DNA of 64,000 bases, taken from positions 1 to 64,000 of the forward strand of contig NZ_CAKJTJ010000005.1 in assembly GCF_917563925.1 (NCBI RefSeq). Direction: 5' to 3'. Each line of letters opens with the position of its first letter. Within the stretch, counting starts at the first letter, position 1. Positions 24,319-32,942 of this stretch are shown here, in pieces. The position numbers were made by a program, and so were the translations under genes. The stretch comes from Sutcliffiella rhizosphaerae (GTDB taxonomy: Bacteria > Bacillota > Bacilli > Bacillales > Bacillaceae_I). The notes beneath the pieces are model-generated. The model was not told the DNA's origin. It searched no databases and saw nothing but the letters and a program-made list of their open reading frames with translations.

Positions 24319-24642
24319 ATGAGTGTGGAATCTGCATTTAATGGATTACAAGTAAAAATGAATGTAAACCCTGAAGAAATTCAACGATTAAATGCTGTTT
24401 ATCAATTTAATCTGAGTGAAGGAAAGGTGTATCAAGTTAGCTTCAATGACGGTCATGTTAATATGGAAAACGGAGAGAAATTAGATCCTCAATGCACATT
24501 GCAATTATCCGACGAAAATGTATTAAAGTTGATAGATGGTAGTTTTAATACAACAATGGCATTTATGACAGGTAAACTGAAAGTTACAGGTGATATAGGA
24601 TTGGCCCTAAAGCTGCAATCTGCATTAGAAAAATATAAATAG
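24319..24642 (+). CDS. SCP2 sterol-carrier-type lipid-binding protein
   Basis: The 107-residue protein is a single SCP2 domain: VYQFNLSEGKVYQVSFNDGH, CTLQLSDENVLKLIDGSFNT and AFMTGKLKVTGDIGLALKLQ. Stand-alone SCP2 proteins bind hydrophobic ligands in the cytosol; the ligand is unknown. GGAGGAAAG lies before the ATG. A T-run hairpin (AGACAGGCTAAAATAGAGTCTGTCT, 24659-24690 region) follows. Confidence 0.85.
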   Translation: MSVESAFNGLQVKMNVNPEEIQRLNAVYQFNLSEGKVYQVSFNDGHVNMENGEKLDPQCTLQLSDENVLKLIDGSFNTTMAFMTGKLKVTGDIGLALKLQSALEKYK

Positions 24643-24774
24643 CTATTTTCCACAGTTCAAGACAGGCTAAAATAGAGTCTGTCTATTTTTTTTTTTGCAT
24701 TTGTTATATCTGTACAGTCATAATCTATCATTTTGCATAAAATTTACTAGTCAGAAATATGGAGGTGAATATAT

Positions 24775-24951
24775 TTGGGAGTAGTATATGTAGAATGTAA
24801 TAATCACCGTAAAAAGAAATGTAAATGTCATGACTTTTCACACTGTAAGAAATGGGAGCATAGGGACAATGTTTCTAGAATGAATATGGAAAAGTCACGT
24901 AAACATCACTGCCGTTGTGGTAATGAATCTAGTCGACACCACCAACATTAA
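24775..24951 (+). CDS. Small Cys/His-rich protein (58 residues)
   Basis: The start is TTG 24775 with GGAGGTG eight bases upstream. The product MGVVYVECNNHRKKKCKCHD ... KKWEHRD ... KHHCRCGNESSRHHQH has seven Cys and nine His in 58 residues, resembling small spore coat proteins or metal-binding peptides. A CATANNNTA match (CATAATCTA) lies ~55 bp upstream but without a well-placed -35 AC. Confidence 0.55.
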   Translation: MGVVYVECNNHRKKKCKCHDFSHCKKWEHRDNVSRMNMEKSRKHHCRCGNESSRHHQH

Positions 24952-24980
24952 TTTATTCAAGAGCTGAAAAAATTTCATGC

Positions 24981-25022
24981 AAAAAGCGGGCGGAAAATAA
25001 TCACGGTTCCGTCCGTTTTTAT
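24981..25022 (+). terminator. Terminator of the Cys/His-rich gene
   Basis: CGGGCGGAA pairs with TTCCGTCCG, followed by five T. Confidence 0.8.
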
Positions 25023-25235
25023 GAATAGGCTCTTTTCTAAAAGAGTAATGGAAAATTCGTAAAATTAATTGGTTCTATTTCGCAAAGAAGTTAGAGTTTA
25101 GTATGTAAGGTTGGAATGTGTATTTCCGAGTCGGAACAGCTCAAGTAGAAATTGATTAGTTGGTGAGTATAGTTCATAAAAATAAATACAAACTATAATA
25201 ACTAACTATGTTATGAAAGGAAGGCTCGATTATAA

Positions 25236-26225
25236 ATGGCAATCAACCATGAACATATCCGATTAACTTCAGCAGAAATTGGCCATTTGTGGAGCAGTTA
25301 TATGTTTGAAACATCTGTACATCATATGTTTTCTTACTTTTTAGTCCATGTGGAAGATCCAGATGTTAAGCAATATGTTGAACAATGTTTTCATGTTTCA
25401 AAAAAACATATTCACAAATATATCGATATATTTGAAAAAGAAAATTTTCCAATACCTAGAGGTATTACTTCCAAAGATATAAATTTGAATGCCCCGCGTT
25501 TATTTTCAGATGTCTTTTATTTGCATTACATAGATGGAATGACGAAATTTGCATTGAACGGATATGCGCTTGCTGTTTCAGAAGTAACTAGAAAGGATGT
25601 CAGGTTTCTCTTTAATGAAAATTTGGATGATCTACAAGAAGTAACGGAAATAGGGAAGAAGATATTGCTTGCAAAAGGATTGTACTCACGACCACCATAT
25701 ATCTCCACACCTAAAGCTGCTGAGTTCGTAAAAAACGGTCATTTTTTTGCCGGCTTTACAAATAAAAAACGGTCATTAACTGTGTTTGAAATGAATCAGC
25801 TTTTTCAAAACGTAAGATCCAATGCCTTAGGTAAAGCACTACTCAAGGGTTTTATTCAGGTCACAAAAGATAAGGTGCTGTCCGAATACTTTGTAAAGGG
25901 AAAGCTGATTGCTAATAAGTATGTAACAGTATTCTCTACGATTTTATTGGAAGAAGATTGTAATGTGCCATCCACCTATGGAAGTGAAGTGCTAGAAAGT
26001 AACATTTCACCATTTTCTGAGCGATTGATGCTTAATCATGTAGCACATTTGATTAGTTATGGGGTTACAAACTATGGGATGTCTATAGCAATGAGTCCAA
26101 GAAAAGATTTGGTATTAACTTATATGAGGATCGTAGGGGAAGTCATGAATTATGCAGGTGATGGGGCAAAGTTGCTTGTTAAATACGGTTGGTTAGAGCA
26201 GCCACCAACAAAGAAGAGTCACTAA
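25236..26225 (+). CDS. DUF3231 family protein
   Basis: The 329-residue protein is made of two similar ferritin-like helical halves. The first starts RLTSAEIGHLWSSYMFETSV, the second SLTVFEMNQLFQNVRSNALG. This duplication and the 'ExxxLWxxY' start define DUF3231, common in spore formers. Function unknown. AAAGGAAGG lies before the ATG and a TATAAT-like box near 25192. Confidence 0.82.
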   Translation: MAINHEHIRLTSAEIGHLWSSYMFETSVHHMFSYFLVHVEDPDVKQYVEQCFHVSKKHIHKYIDIFEKENFPIPRGITSKDINLNAPRLFSDVFYLHYIDGMTKFALNGYALAVSEVTRKDVRFLFNENLDDLQEVTEIGKKILLAKGLYSRPPYISTPKAAEFVKNGHFFAGFTNKKRSLTVFEMNQLFQNVRSNALGKALLKGFIQVTKDKVLSEYFVKGKLIANKYVTVFSTILLEEDCNVPSTYGSEVLESNISPFSERLMLNHVAHLISYGVTNYGMSIAMSPRKDLVLTYMRIVGEVMNYAGDGAKLLVKYGWLEQPPTKKSH

Positions 26226-26266
26226 CTCCGTGGCATTAAAGAAAAGAGGCTAAGCTGCAGAAACCT

Positions 26267-26587
26267 CTATTCTTCAAAATATAAATGAGAATGCAGCTGG
26301 CACCTTGGATTAAAATTTGATAAGCAAGAAGGACAGTTTGCATTGCTTTCTCTGTACTCATTAATGGTTAATTCTTTTTTACATTTACCACAGAGAATGG
26401 CTTTTTGATGAAATTCAGACTTGGGCCACACATCAATTGAATGTTTTGCATGCTCTAAATGGCATTGGTAACAAGGATAATATTCCTTGCAACAATAAAA
26501 TTTAATAGCAATAATGTCTTTTTCTGAATGATAATGTGTACAGCGAGTTTCGTTATCAACCGTTGAACCAAGAACTTGAATTTTCAT
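26267..26587 (-). CDS. CHY zinc-finger protein
   Basis: The 106-residue protein has paired Cys/His ligands: TRCTHYHSEKDIIAIKFYCC, YYPCYQCHLEHAKH, CGKCKKE and NCPSCLSNFNPRCQLHSHLY. This is the CHY zinc-finger pattern (three zinc sites expected). It follows a GNAT-like gene by 15 bp in an operon. Role unknown. Confidence 0.88.
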   Translation of the reverse strand: MKIQVLGSTVDNETRCTHYHSEKDIIAIKFYCCKEYYPCYQCHLEHAKHSIDVWPKSEFHQKAILCGKCKKELTINEYRESNANCPSCLSNFNPRCQLHSHLYFEE

Positions 26588-26602
26588 AAGGTGTCACCTC
26601 CA

Positions 26603-27124
26603 TTAATCGTATAGTTGCCAGACTATTTCACCTGATTTGTTTTTGGTGTCTAACTCGACTTGGAAATTATGCTTTTCATAAAAGTGAACAAGACGCTCTA
26701 AATGATCCCAATCTCTTTTGGCAATGTCACCCGTTATGGTATGAATATTTTGAACTTTAGCTACTTCCTTTAAATAATCCATACAAATAGATCCATATCC
26801 TTTATTTTCAGGTCCTTTAATATCTCCAATGAAGATGGTTGCATCATCTTTATAGGTTGCTTGAATGGAAAAGTCCCATTTTCCTCTGTAGGCTGTTTCG
26901 CAATCTGTTAACATGATTTTACAAGAATGATTGTCATAATTAGTGTAGACGACAACCCAGTTATCGTCTTTTGATTGATCAATACCGATAATTTGCCATT
27001 TTTTTGCTATTTCTTTCATATTGGTTTTCATACGAAACATTTGAAGTTCAAGCTCATCTAATTCTTGTTTCAATTCTTCTTTATCTTTTGTCTCCTCTTC
27101 TGCTAAAAAGCTAGTAAAAGACAT
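26603..27124 (-). CDS. Acetyltransferase-like protein with a coiled-coil head
   Basis: The 173-residue protein starts with ~40 charged coiled-coil residues. The GNAT-like core follows, with IFIGDIKGPENKGYGSICMD (about residues 105-124) forming the acetyl-CoA loop and HLERLVHFYEKHNFQVELD as the C-terminal GNAT helix and strand. It is upstream of and probably cotranscribed with the CHY protein. AGGGGGGAT precedes the ATG. Confidence 0.65.
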   Translation of the reverse strand: MSFTSFLAEEETKDKEELKQELDELELQMFRMKTNMKEIAKKWQIIGIDQSKDDNWVVVYTNYDNHSCKIMLTDCETAYRGKWDFSIQATYKDDATIFIGDIKGPENKGYGSICMDYLKEVAKVQNIHTITGDIAKRDWDHLERLVHFYEKHNFQVELDTKNKSGEIVWQLYD

Positions 27125-27151
27125 CTAATCCCCCCTAAAAATCTTCAATAG

Positions 27152-27192
27152 AAAAGGCAAGTCATCTCAATATAGACAACTTGCCTTTTCTT
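27152..27192 (-). terminator. Strong hairpin upstream of the acetyltransferase-like gene
   Basis: AAAAGGCAAGT pairs with ACTTGCCTTTT in either direction. On the minus strand it stands between the unexplained 27.2-27.6 kb region and the gene start, where it could act as an attenuator. Confidence 0.7.
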
Positions 27193-27199
27193 TGTTTAA

Positions 27200-27660
27200 T
27201 CGGTGCGCTAACAAAAACGCAATTAGTAACTTGCTTCACCACAAGTATGTGAGATCATCATTTCAAAAATGAACTTATTTGAACCAATATATAGTGAAAA
27301 AATTTATCATCGTTTGCCGCGGTATAAATTCCATGGTAGTTTCCCTTACTTAAACAACGTAAGCCCTACCTCTCATACGTCCTTACGGCTCCTTGGCCGT
27401 GCCAGATCGATTAAGCTTTTGTGTAAAAACTATATGGAACGCCAGTGCATCCTCGTAATGTCTTTGTGTTACATAAGAATGTCATAACGTTCTTCCTTTC
27501 TTTATCAAGTTACTAATAGATAATGGGAGAATCCCAAACACTTATTATACATCAAATTTATGGTATGTCAACTTAACCTTTATAAGTGAATTTTTTTATT
27601 ACAGAAAAATGAAAATAAAAAAAGACAGGTGCGTGCACATGTCCTTTATTAATATGAAGT
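27200..27660 (-). other. Unexplained gene-free region with strong local RNA pairing
   Basis: No credible protein was found on either strand, although GC is higher than in nearby spacers. On the minus strand GGTAG...CTACC encloses CTTAC/GTAAG (about 27328-27368). The same CTTACG can instead pair with CGTAAG in GGAGCCGTAAGG about 20 bases upstream. GGC...GCC pairs lie around 27391-27405, and GCAA...TTGC followed by GTTTTTG near 27210-27228 resembles a terminator. Candidates are a regulatory leader, a degraded group II intron or another structured RNA. I cannot assign a family. Confidence 0.4.
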
Positions 27661-27672
27661 GTTTATTCCATA

Positions 27673-28203
27673 CTAAGTATTTAAATATTTTTTTATATCA
27701 TCAAGTTCCGATTGAATTAATTTCATGTATTCCAATTTCCCTACCTGGTTTAACTCATTCTGAATGAATCCTAGCAGTTCATTGATAGAATCAATTTTTT
27801 TTTCGACATGTTTAATATCGAATTCAGTTATTGTAGTTGGCTCATGGATAATATCTTTCCAACCACCAGTTTGAATATGATGGCGCCATTGTTCGAGTTC
27901 AAATTTTACATTTTCATAAGATGAAGTTTCGTTCATACATACTAAATGGATAGTACGATCGTGTTTATTACAATTATAATAAACTGTGAACAAAGTTGTC
28001 GGCGAATCTACTGTTTTTAAGTTCAATTCCATCTTTCCTGATGAATGGTTATGTAAAAGTTGCCTCAACTTCATTTTACTTTCTAAATCCACTAAATCTT
28101 GAAAATTGACGACCGGGAAAAAAATCTCGGTTACACTCTGTGATACATCAATAATTTGAAAATCGTCTCTAAGTTTAAAGTATGGGACAGGAATCCGGTA
28201 CAT
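27673..28203 (-). CDS. PAS-like sensory protein paired with the B12-binding protein
   Basis: In this 176-residue protein, residues ~1-100 (YFKLRDDFQIIDVSQSVTEI, LFTVYYNCNKHDRTIHLVCM) look like a single PAS fold. The rest is helical, with a coiled-coil region DIKHVEKKIDSINELLGFIQ. No kinase, phosphatase or DNA-binding domain is present. Its ATG shares one base with the stop of the upstream B12-binding gene (TAATG), indicating coupled translation and a joint function. Confidence 0.6.
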   Translation of the reverse strand: MYRIPVPYFKLRDDFQIIDVSQSVTEIFFPVVNFQDLVDLESKMKLRQLLHNHSSGKMELNLKTVDSPTTLFTVYYNCNKHDRTIHLVCMNETSSYENVKFELEQWRHHIQTGGWKDIIHEPTTITEFDIKHVEKKIDSINELLGFIQNELNQVGKLEYMKLIQSELDDIKKYLNT

Positions 28204-28880
28204 TACAAAAGCACTCCTTTATCAACTCTTCCGGTTTCCTTTTGATAATTCTCTAGCCATTCAAAAAGAAATGTGGCATCCTGTGCAATAAGTGTACCTG
28301 GTGTACAACACGAAAGAAATGATTCTTCTTGATGAAAACGGCTACCAACTATAATTGTAAGAGCTGGATTGACTTTCTCTAAGCGCTGTAATGTTTCTTG
28401 TAGCTTTGAAAGATGATGCCTAACAGAAATTGAAATGCATACAACTTCTGGATTCCACTTTTTTATACTATATTCAGCGTAATCTACAGGGAGGTTAGAT
28501 CCAAGATCATAGACATCCCATCCAAATTCTTCAAAAAGTGAAGCTGCCATTTTTAATCCTAAGTTGTGTTCTTCGCCTTCCACACAGAAAAACAAAGCCC
28601 GGGGAGGAATCTTATGTTTATTTAAACAATTGCTGACCTTTTCCATATGATATTTTGCTAGAACAAGCTCACATGTAGCTGTTGCCAGATGTTCATCTGC
28701 GACTGTGATAGTGTTTTGTTCCCATAAGTCCCCTACTTGATACATCGCATTACGAAACAAATTATCATATATAAAACCGCTATTTTTTCCTTGGTTCAGA
28801 AAGGAATGTACATTACTCCAACTACTTACTACATCCTTCTTTAATAAATATTGTGATAGTTTCATGGAGATTTCATTCAT
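28203..28880 (-). CDS. Cobalamin-binding sensor-type protein without DNA-binding domain
   Basis: Residues ~1-85 form a B12-binding helical cap with Trp53 and VADEHLAT (Glu63-His64), as in the light sensors CarH/LitR. Residues ~92-200 are the B12-binding Rossmann domain with EGEEHNLGLKMAASLFEEFG: Glu103-x-His105-x-x-Gly108 fits the DxHxxG motif with Glu for Asp. The MerR-type head of CarH is missing, so output must pass to another protein, probably the coupled PAS-like partner. AGGAGGG precedes the ATG. Confidence 0.75.
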   Translation of the reverse strand: MNEISMKLSQYLLKKDVVSSWSNVHSFLNQGKNSGFIYDNLFRNAMYQVGDLWEQNTITVADEHLATATCELVLAKYHMEKVSNCLNKHKIPPRALFFCVEGEEHNLGLKMAASLFEEFGWDVYDLGSNLPVDYAEYSIKKWNPEVVCISISVRHHLSKLQETLQRLEKVNPALTIIVGSRFHQEESFLSCCTPGTLIAQDATFLFEWLENYQKETGRVDKGVLL

Positions 28881-29050
28881 TCGAGCCCTCCTAACTAGAC
28901 ATAGATAATTTGAACACTATACTAATTCTCCTTTTTTATCAAGTGCTTATTACCAATTGGAAAAGTAGTCAAAATATCATTTTTAAACAAAACCATGAAA
29001 AAATGATAAACTATAGAAAGTGGATACAATTTAATAAAGGAAGTGTAAAT

Positions 29051-30106
29051 ATGAGCTATACTGGAAATTCAGAAGAGACTTTTCAACTTATTAAAGAGCT
29101 TGTCACAATTCCAAGCCCTTCAGGCAATACAAAAAAGGTTATTAGCTTTGTTGAGAACTACTTGAAAGAATGTGGCGTAGAGACAAAAAGAAATAGAAAA
29201 GGTGGACTTATAGCTACAATTAAAGGAATGAATGAAAACGAGCACCGGATGTTAACCGCTCACGTAGATACCCTTGGAGCTATGGTAAAAGAAATTAAGC
29301 CAAATGGGAGATTAAAGCTTACCATGATTGGTGGTTTTAGGTGGAATTCAGTAGAAGGAGAATATTGCCAAATCGAAACCACATCCGGAAAAGTGTATAC
29401 CGGTACAATTCTTATGCATCAAACATCGGTTCATGTTTATAAGAATGCAGGAGATGCACCAAGAAATGATGAAAACATAGAAGTTAGAATAGACGAAAAA
29501 GTCAAGACTGATAAAGATGTCGGTGAACTAGGGATTGAAGTAGGTGATTTTGTTTCCTTTGATCCTAGAGTTCAAATGACGGATAGCGGATACATAAAAT
29601 CAAGGCATCTTGATGACAAAGCAAGTGTTGCTATATTGCTACGGTTGATTAAACATATTCAAACAGAGAAGATAACATTACCTTATACGACACATTTCTT
29701 GATCTCAAACAATGAGGAAATAGGTTATGGCGGAAACTCTAATATTACTCCTGAGACTGTGGAGTATCTTGCTGTAGATATGGGAGCGCTCGGTGATGGA
29801 CAGTCTTCGGATGAATATACAGTTTCCATCTGTGCCAAAGACTCGAGCGGACCGTACCATTATGAATTAAGAAAGCATCTGGTTAAGCTTGCAGAGGAAA
29901 ATAATATTGGTTATAAAGTAGATATTTATCCATATTATGGTTCTGATGCTTCAGCAGCGATCCGTTCAGGGCATGACATTATCCATGGATTGATTGGACC
30001 AGGAATAGAATCATCTCATGCATTTGAAAGAACCCATGAAAGCTCAATTCAATATACAGAATCCTTAATTTATCACTATTTATTATCAAGTATGGTGGAG
30101 AATTGA
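29051..30106 (+). CDS. M42-family metallo-aminopeptidase
   Basis: The protein is 351 residues from ATG 29051 (AAGGAAGTG upstream); the open frame extending to 28910 is not used. M42/M18-type motifs: TAHVDTLGAMV (metal His), KSRHLDDKASVAILL (bridging Asp), SNNEEIGYGG (catalytic Glu-Glu), and later Asp and His ligands. The family forms large tetrahedral cytosolic aminopeptidases. All expected metal ligands appear present. Confidence 0.88.
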   Translation: MSYTGNSEETFQLIKELVTIPSPSGNTKKVISFVENYLKECGVETKRNRKGGLIATIKGMNENEHRMLTAHVDTLGAMVKEIKPNGRLKLTMIGGFRWNSVEGEYCQIETTSGKVYTGTILMHQTSVHVYKNAGDAPRNDENIEVRIDEKVKTDKDVGELGIEVGDFVSFDPRVQMTDSGYIKSRHLDDKASVAILLRLIKHIQTEKITLPYTTHFLISNNEEIGYGGNSNITPETVEYLAVDMGALGDGQSSDEYTVSICAKDSSGPYHYELRKHLVKLAEENNIGYKVDIYPYYGSDASAAIRSGHDIIHGLIGPGIESSHAFERTHESSIQYTESLIYHYLLSSMVEN

Positions 30107-30109
30107 AAA

Positions 30110-30157
30110 TGGGCTGTCAAGAAAGTCATGATTAATGGCTTCCTGACAGCTCTTTTT
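30110..30157 (+). terminator. Terminator of the M42 peptidase gene
   Basis: GGGCTGTCAAGAAAG... pairs with ...CTTCCTGACAGCTC, followed by six T. Confidence 0.8.
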
Positions 30158-30376
30158 TCATTATTAAGATGGTGTGATACTCTTTTTGAAATAGAAGGTT
30201 TTTTCAACAAAAATTTCTTAGTGTTAGTGAGACTGATATAGGTATAACCCTTGTTCTCAGTCACACAAGTAATGAATGGGCAATAGAAAACGGAAGAATC
30301 CTCATTCACAGTCATTCAAAGACCAAATTTGATTTACAATAACAAACAGCCCTAATTCCTTTTATTTGCATTCTAG

Positions 30377-31402
30377 TTAGGTGAAATACTCAATACGTGC
30401 ATTTGGAAAGTAGGAGTGTATATAGGCAGAGATTGTATCTTTAATTTCCGATGCCTCGTCTTTCGTATAAACGTACTTTCCTATTCCGTATCGGCCCCAT
30501 TTATATTGGCGTTTTGCTTCATCTAATTCAAGTTTTGTCATTGGATAATTTTGTTGGATTACCCTTTTGGCAGGTTTTGTAAATCGGTGTTGAATTAGTT
30601 CAAATGTCAAATCTTTAGTAGCTTTTACTGGCAGTTTTTCGTAAAGTTTTTCAAACAAGGTTTTATATCCCTCTTGCCAACCTTCATGCAAATATATTGG
30701 CGCCACAATAAATCCTAGTGGGTAGTCTGCATCGGCAACTTTTGCAGCCGCGTCGATTCTCAAATCCAACGAAGAAGTTCCAGGCTCAAAATTTTTGATT
30801 ACATAATCCGCATTAATGCTAAAACGGAATCTAGTTTTCCCTTGATGATCTGCATCTAATAAATGGTCCACATGATGAAATTTGGTTACAAATCTTAGCA
30901 AGCCATGTTTAGACTGTCCAAAATATTCTATGGCCTTTTTTAACGAATGGGTAAGGTGGTCGATTCCTACAATATCAGAGGTACATGAGGCTTCAAACCT
31001 TGTGATTTCAGGAGCTCTTTCCTCCATGTATTTTTCAGCTGCTCCAAATATATCATCAAGATTTACATATGTACGAATATAAGGTTTGCTTCCCATTGTT
31101 GTTTGCAAATAGCAATAATGGCAATGTCCCATACAACCTGTTGCAAATGGAATTGCATATTCAGCAGAAGGCTTCGAGGTATCGAATTTTAATGTTTTAC
31201 GTACTCCAACTACCAAGGTGGACTTTGCATTCCTATATTTTTGAAAATCATTTTTCCCAGGGAGATTCCGAATTTGGTTATGTGAAGTTGTTTCACGTAT
31301 TTCTAGACCCATCGCTTCAAATTTGTTTTTCAATTCTTTCCCAAGAGGATAATCTAACGCCCGGGGTTCCATATATACAAGTTGAGGTATAAATGGTTTC
31401 AT
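30377..31402 (-). CDS. splB: Spore photoproduct lyase
   Basis: At 341 residues it is essentially the length of B. subtilis SplB (342). The radical-SAM cluster motif is visible in FATGCMGHCHYCYLQTTMGS (CxxxCxxC form at about 90-97). SplB repairs the 5-thyminyl-5,6-dihydrothymine lesion in germinating spores using S-adenosylmethionine. The gene follows splA with an 18-bp gap, as in B. subtilis. Confidence 0.95.
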   Translation of the reverse strand: MKPFIPQLVYMEPRALDYPLGKELKNKFEAMGLEIRETTSHNQIRNLPGKNDFQKYRNAKSTLVVGVRKTLKFDTSKPSAEYAIPFATGCMGHCHYCYLQTTMGSKPYIRTYVNLDDIFGAAEKYMEERAPEITRFEASCTSDIVGIDHLTHSLKKAIEYFGQSKHGLLRFVTKFHHVDHLLDADHQGKTRFRFSINADYVIKNFEPGTSSLDLRIDAAAKVADADYPLGFIVAPIYLHEGWQEGYKTLFEKLYEKLPVKATKDLTFELIQHRFTKPAKRVIQQNYPMTKLELDEAKRQYKWGRYGIGKYVYTKDEASEIKDTISAYIHSYFPNARIEYFT

Positions 31403-31420
31403 CGTATTTCCTTCCTCTCT

Positions 31421-31678
31421 TTACTCATAGCTAGGTCCAAAGTATTCATTATAAAGTGACTGTGCTTCCTCTAGAGAAGAAAAAAACACAAATTCATCTG
31501 ATAAAGGGTAGTAAGTGTCATAGAGATAGATGGATAATTCCCCACCTTTATGTGGATTAGGAACGATGTTTGCCTGTTGAATGGTTGCCACATTTTGTGT
31601 ATGGGGATTTCGGTAAAAAAGAAAAATCGTATCTCCTTCTTGCAATGTTGAAACTAGAACCTCTGTCTCGTTTTCCAA
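31421..31678 (-). CDS. splA: SplA, regulator of the spl operon
   Basis: TTG 31678 with AGGTGAG eight bases upstream gives an 85-residue protein, close to B. subtilis SplA (79). The core EGDTIFLFYRNPHTQNVATI, SIYLYDTYYPLSDEFVFFSS and EEAQSLYNEYF is SplA/TRAP-like. SplA lowers splAB expression. The longer frame to 31756 lacks a ribosome site. Forespore (sigma-G) expression is expected from the family; a clear promoter was not found. Confidence 0.85.
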   Translation of the reverse strand: MENETEVLVSTLQEGDTIFLFYRNPHTQNVATIQQANIVPNPHKGGELSIYLYDTYYPLSDEFVFFSSLEEAQSLYNEYFGPSYE

Positions 31679-31838
31679 TTTTCTCACCTGCTTTTTTATT
31701 GTCCCATCATTAGTTTCTATATCATTTAAAAATATATTCTTGTGAAAATATGTCATTTATCAGTAAATATTTTCAAAATAACGCAACTTTACCTCCAAAA
31801 AAGCGTCTAATAATAAAGAGAAAAAAGGAGGTGTTGGT

Positions 31839-32666
31839 ATGAATCATGTTAATCTCCGTCCGAAAAAAAGATTGGCATTAAGAATATGGCTCGGAACACA
31901 ATATTACATTATGAAAAGATGGTTGGAATGGAAGAAGGGAAACCATAAATATACAGAAGAACAATCAGAGGAAAAACTTCCATACAAAGCCTTTTTACAT
32001 AAAACACCAACTCTTCGAAAATTAAAAGATGTGGATATGTGGTACCAACATAATAAAGTAATCAATATTAAAATTGCAGTAGAGAAATTAAATGGAGTGG
32101 TAATTAGACCTGGCGAAACGTTCTCTTATTGGAAACTTATAGGGAAGCCAACTAAGAAAAAAGGATATGTAGAAGGAATGGTCTTGTTTTATGGGGATTT
32201 TAAGCCTGGACTAGGTGGAGGGCTATGTCAACTATCTAATCTCATTTATTGGATGACTATTCATACATCACTAACAGTAACGGAACGCTACCGCCATAGT
32301 TTTGATGTGTTTCCAGATTCAAGAAGAACTCAGCCATTCGGTAGCGGAGCAACATGCTCATATAACTACCTTGATCTTCAAATAAGAAATGACACGACAA
32401 AAGCATATCAATTAATTGTTTCGGTGGAAGGAGATTACTTAAAAGGGGAATGGAGAACCGAAAGCCTACCAATTATTTCATACAAAGTTTATGAAAAGGA
32501 ACATTTTATAACACCTGCCTATTGGGGAGGGTACTTGCGCCATAACATAATTCATAGGAAAGTTTTTAATAATCAAAATCAACAAGTAGATGATCAATAT
32601 ATAACAGAAAATCATGCGATTATGATGTATGAACCTTTATTAGAATCATCAACACAGAGTAGTTAA
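31839..32666 (+). CDS. VanW-family protein
   Basis: The 275-residue protein is dominated by one VanW domain: VIRPGETFSYWKLIGKPTKK, GLGGGLCQLSNLIYWMTIHT, RYRHSFDVFPDSRRTQPFGS and YLDLQIRND. No signal peptide is visible; a VanW protein of this type may act at the envelope, but the biochemical function is unknown. AAAGGAGG precedes the ATG. Confidence 0.85.
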   Translation: MNHVNLRPKKRLALRIWLGTQYYIMKRWLEWKKGNHKYTEEQSEEKLPYKAFLHKTPTLRKLKDVDMWYQHNKVINIKIAVEKLNGVVIRPGETFSYWKLIGKPTKKKGYVEGMVLFYGDFKPGLGGGLCQLSNLIYWMTIHTSLTVTERYRHSFDVFPDSRRTQPFGSGATCSYNYLDLQIRNDTTKAYQLIVSVEGDYLKGEWRTESLPIISYKVYEKEHFITPAYWGGYLRHNIIHRKVFNNQNQQVDDQYITENHAIMMYEPLLESSTQSS

Positions 32667-32942
32667 ACTCCTTCAAAATGAACATGCTGCTATATTTCAG
32701 CAAGGTTTTTTATAGATTCTTTTTAATGATTATGACTATTACCTTGTAAACTGGATATGGAACTTGATCATTGCTGGTCCTTTATATTCAACCAAATGTA
32801 GAAAGAAAGCAGGCGGGAAGCGATTTTTCCTAGTTTCTTGAGAATAATGTACATACATCACATAGCAGGCGCATTGCGCTTTTTTTTTGTTTTCTAAAGT
32901 TTTGACTGTTTCTTTTAGTGGAATGAAATGGGTAGGTGGTGA

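Noticed and set aside
27300-27400. T-box riboswitch suggested by ACCGCGG on the minus strand
   Set aside because: The rest of the T-box core (AGGGTGG before ACCGCG), the specifier loop and an aminoacyl-tRNA or amino acid gene downstream are missing.
27269-27487. 72-residue plus-strand frame in the structured region
   Set aside because: No ribosome site, no family resemblance and it covers the bases that form RNA stems.
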